Shown here in pieces: positions 49,440 to 49,453 of a stretch of DNA of 49,453 nt. Source of the DNA: a virus. The stretch is from IMG/VR virus record IMGVR_UViG_3300046010_007959, positions 1 to 49,453 of that record. One strand, 5' to 3'. Position 1 is the stretch's first letter; the number at the start of each line of letters is the position of its first letter. A program made the position numbers and the translations under genes. The notes beneath the pieces are model-generated. The model had not been told where the DNA came from, did not search any database, and worked only from the letters and a program-made list of their open reading frames with translations.

Positions 49440-49453
49440 ATCACACTCTAAGA

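Noticed and set aside
1-49453. tRNA genes, CRISPR arrays, insertion sequences or integrase
   Set aside because: None seen: intergenic gaps are too short for most tRNAs, no regular repeat-spacer array occurs, and no transposase or integrase motif appears in any frame.

Overview
The window is a continuous piece of a T4-superfamily myovirus genome (class Caudoviricetes). The evidence is a full set of T4-type proteins: large terminase gp17, a probable gp16, sheath gp18, tube gp19, neck proteins gp13 and gp14, tail terminator gp15, head completion protein gp4, UvsX, UvsY, gp32 and a gp1-like dNMP kinase. The genes are packed almost end to end, mostly on the minus strand, and no stretch of 300 bases lacks a gene. 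T4-type late promoter boxes (NATAAATA, often extended to ATAAATACT) precede many structural genes. A phage-encoded outer-membrane beta-barrel, many surface-polysaccharide enzymes and a SleB-type cell-wall hydrolase point to a Gram-negative host. No photosynthesis genes are seen, so a heterotrophic aquatic proteobacterium is more likely than a cyanobacterium; this is inference.

Layout. 1-3.1 kb: end of an operon for an activated sugar (GatZ/KbaZ-like barrel, KdsC-like phosphatase, nucleotidyltransferase-kinase fusion, cupin). 3.2-4.6 kb: small proteins, a single-TM protein and a SleB-like hydrolase. 4.7-10.9 kb: glycan operon (uncharacterised protein, two paralogous glycosyltransferases, sugar C-methyltransferase, SDR epimerase, glycosyltransferase-like protein, dTDP-glucose-4,6-dehydratase-like enzyme). 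11.0-14.1 kb: accessory genes (outer-membrane barrel, S-adenosylhomocysteine hydrolase, a QueF-like protein without the catalytic Cys, an RNA polymerase omega-like protein). 14.2-18.9 kb: nuclease-like late protein, AT-rich glycosyltransferase pair, nucleotidyltransferase-cupin fusion, methyltransferase. 18.9-25.4 kb: recombination and replication block (uvsY, small acidic gene, uvsX, gp32) interrupted by a five-gene cassette of two radical SAM proteins, a short SDR, a 2OG-Fe(II) oxygenase-like protein and a sulfotransferase-like protein. 25.5-37.5 kb: head, packaging and tube genes. 37.6-43.3 kb: a very large sheath protein, HNH-like gene, dNMP kinase and gp13. 43.3-45.9 kb: small early-type genes with near-consensus sigma-70 promoters. 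46-49.4 kb: plus-strand gp14-like, gp15-like and Nudix genes.

How it fits together. Early genes appear to use host sigma-70 promoters and virion genes a T4-type late system. The glycan genes probably remodel host surface sugar or decorate phage or host molecules. The most interesting signals are: (i) an N-terminal M(K/R)...(L/I)xE tag, like the T4 capsid-targeting peptide and prohead-protease site, on at least four proteins; (ii) the radical SAM/oxygenase/sulfotransferase cassette between uvsX and gp32; (iii) a phage omega subunit-like protein; (iv) a QueF homologue without its nucleophile; and (v) small beta modules shared between sheath, neck and tail-terminator proteins.

Limits. All functional calls come from reading motifs and remembered family features; no database search was run. 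The first gene is cut by the left edge.
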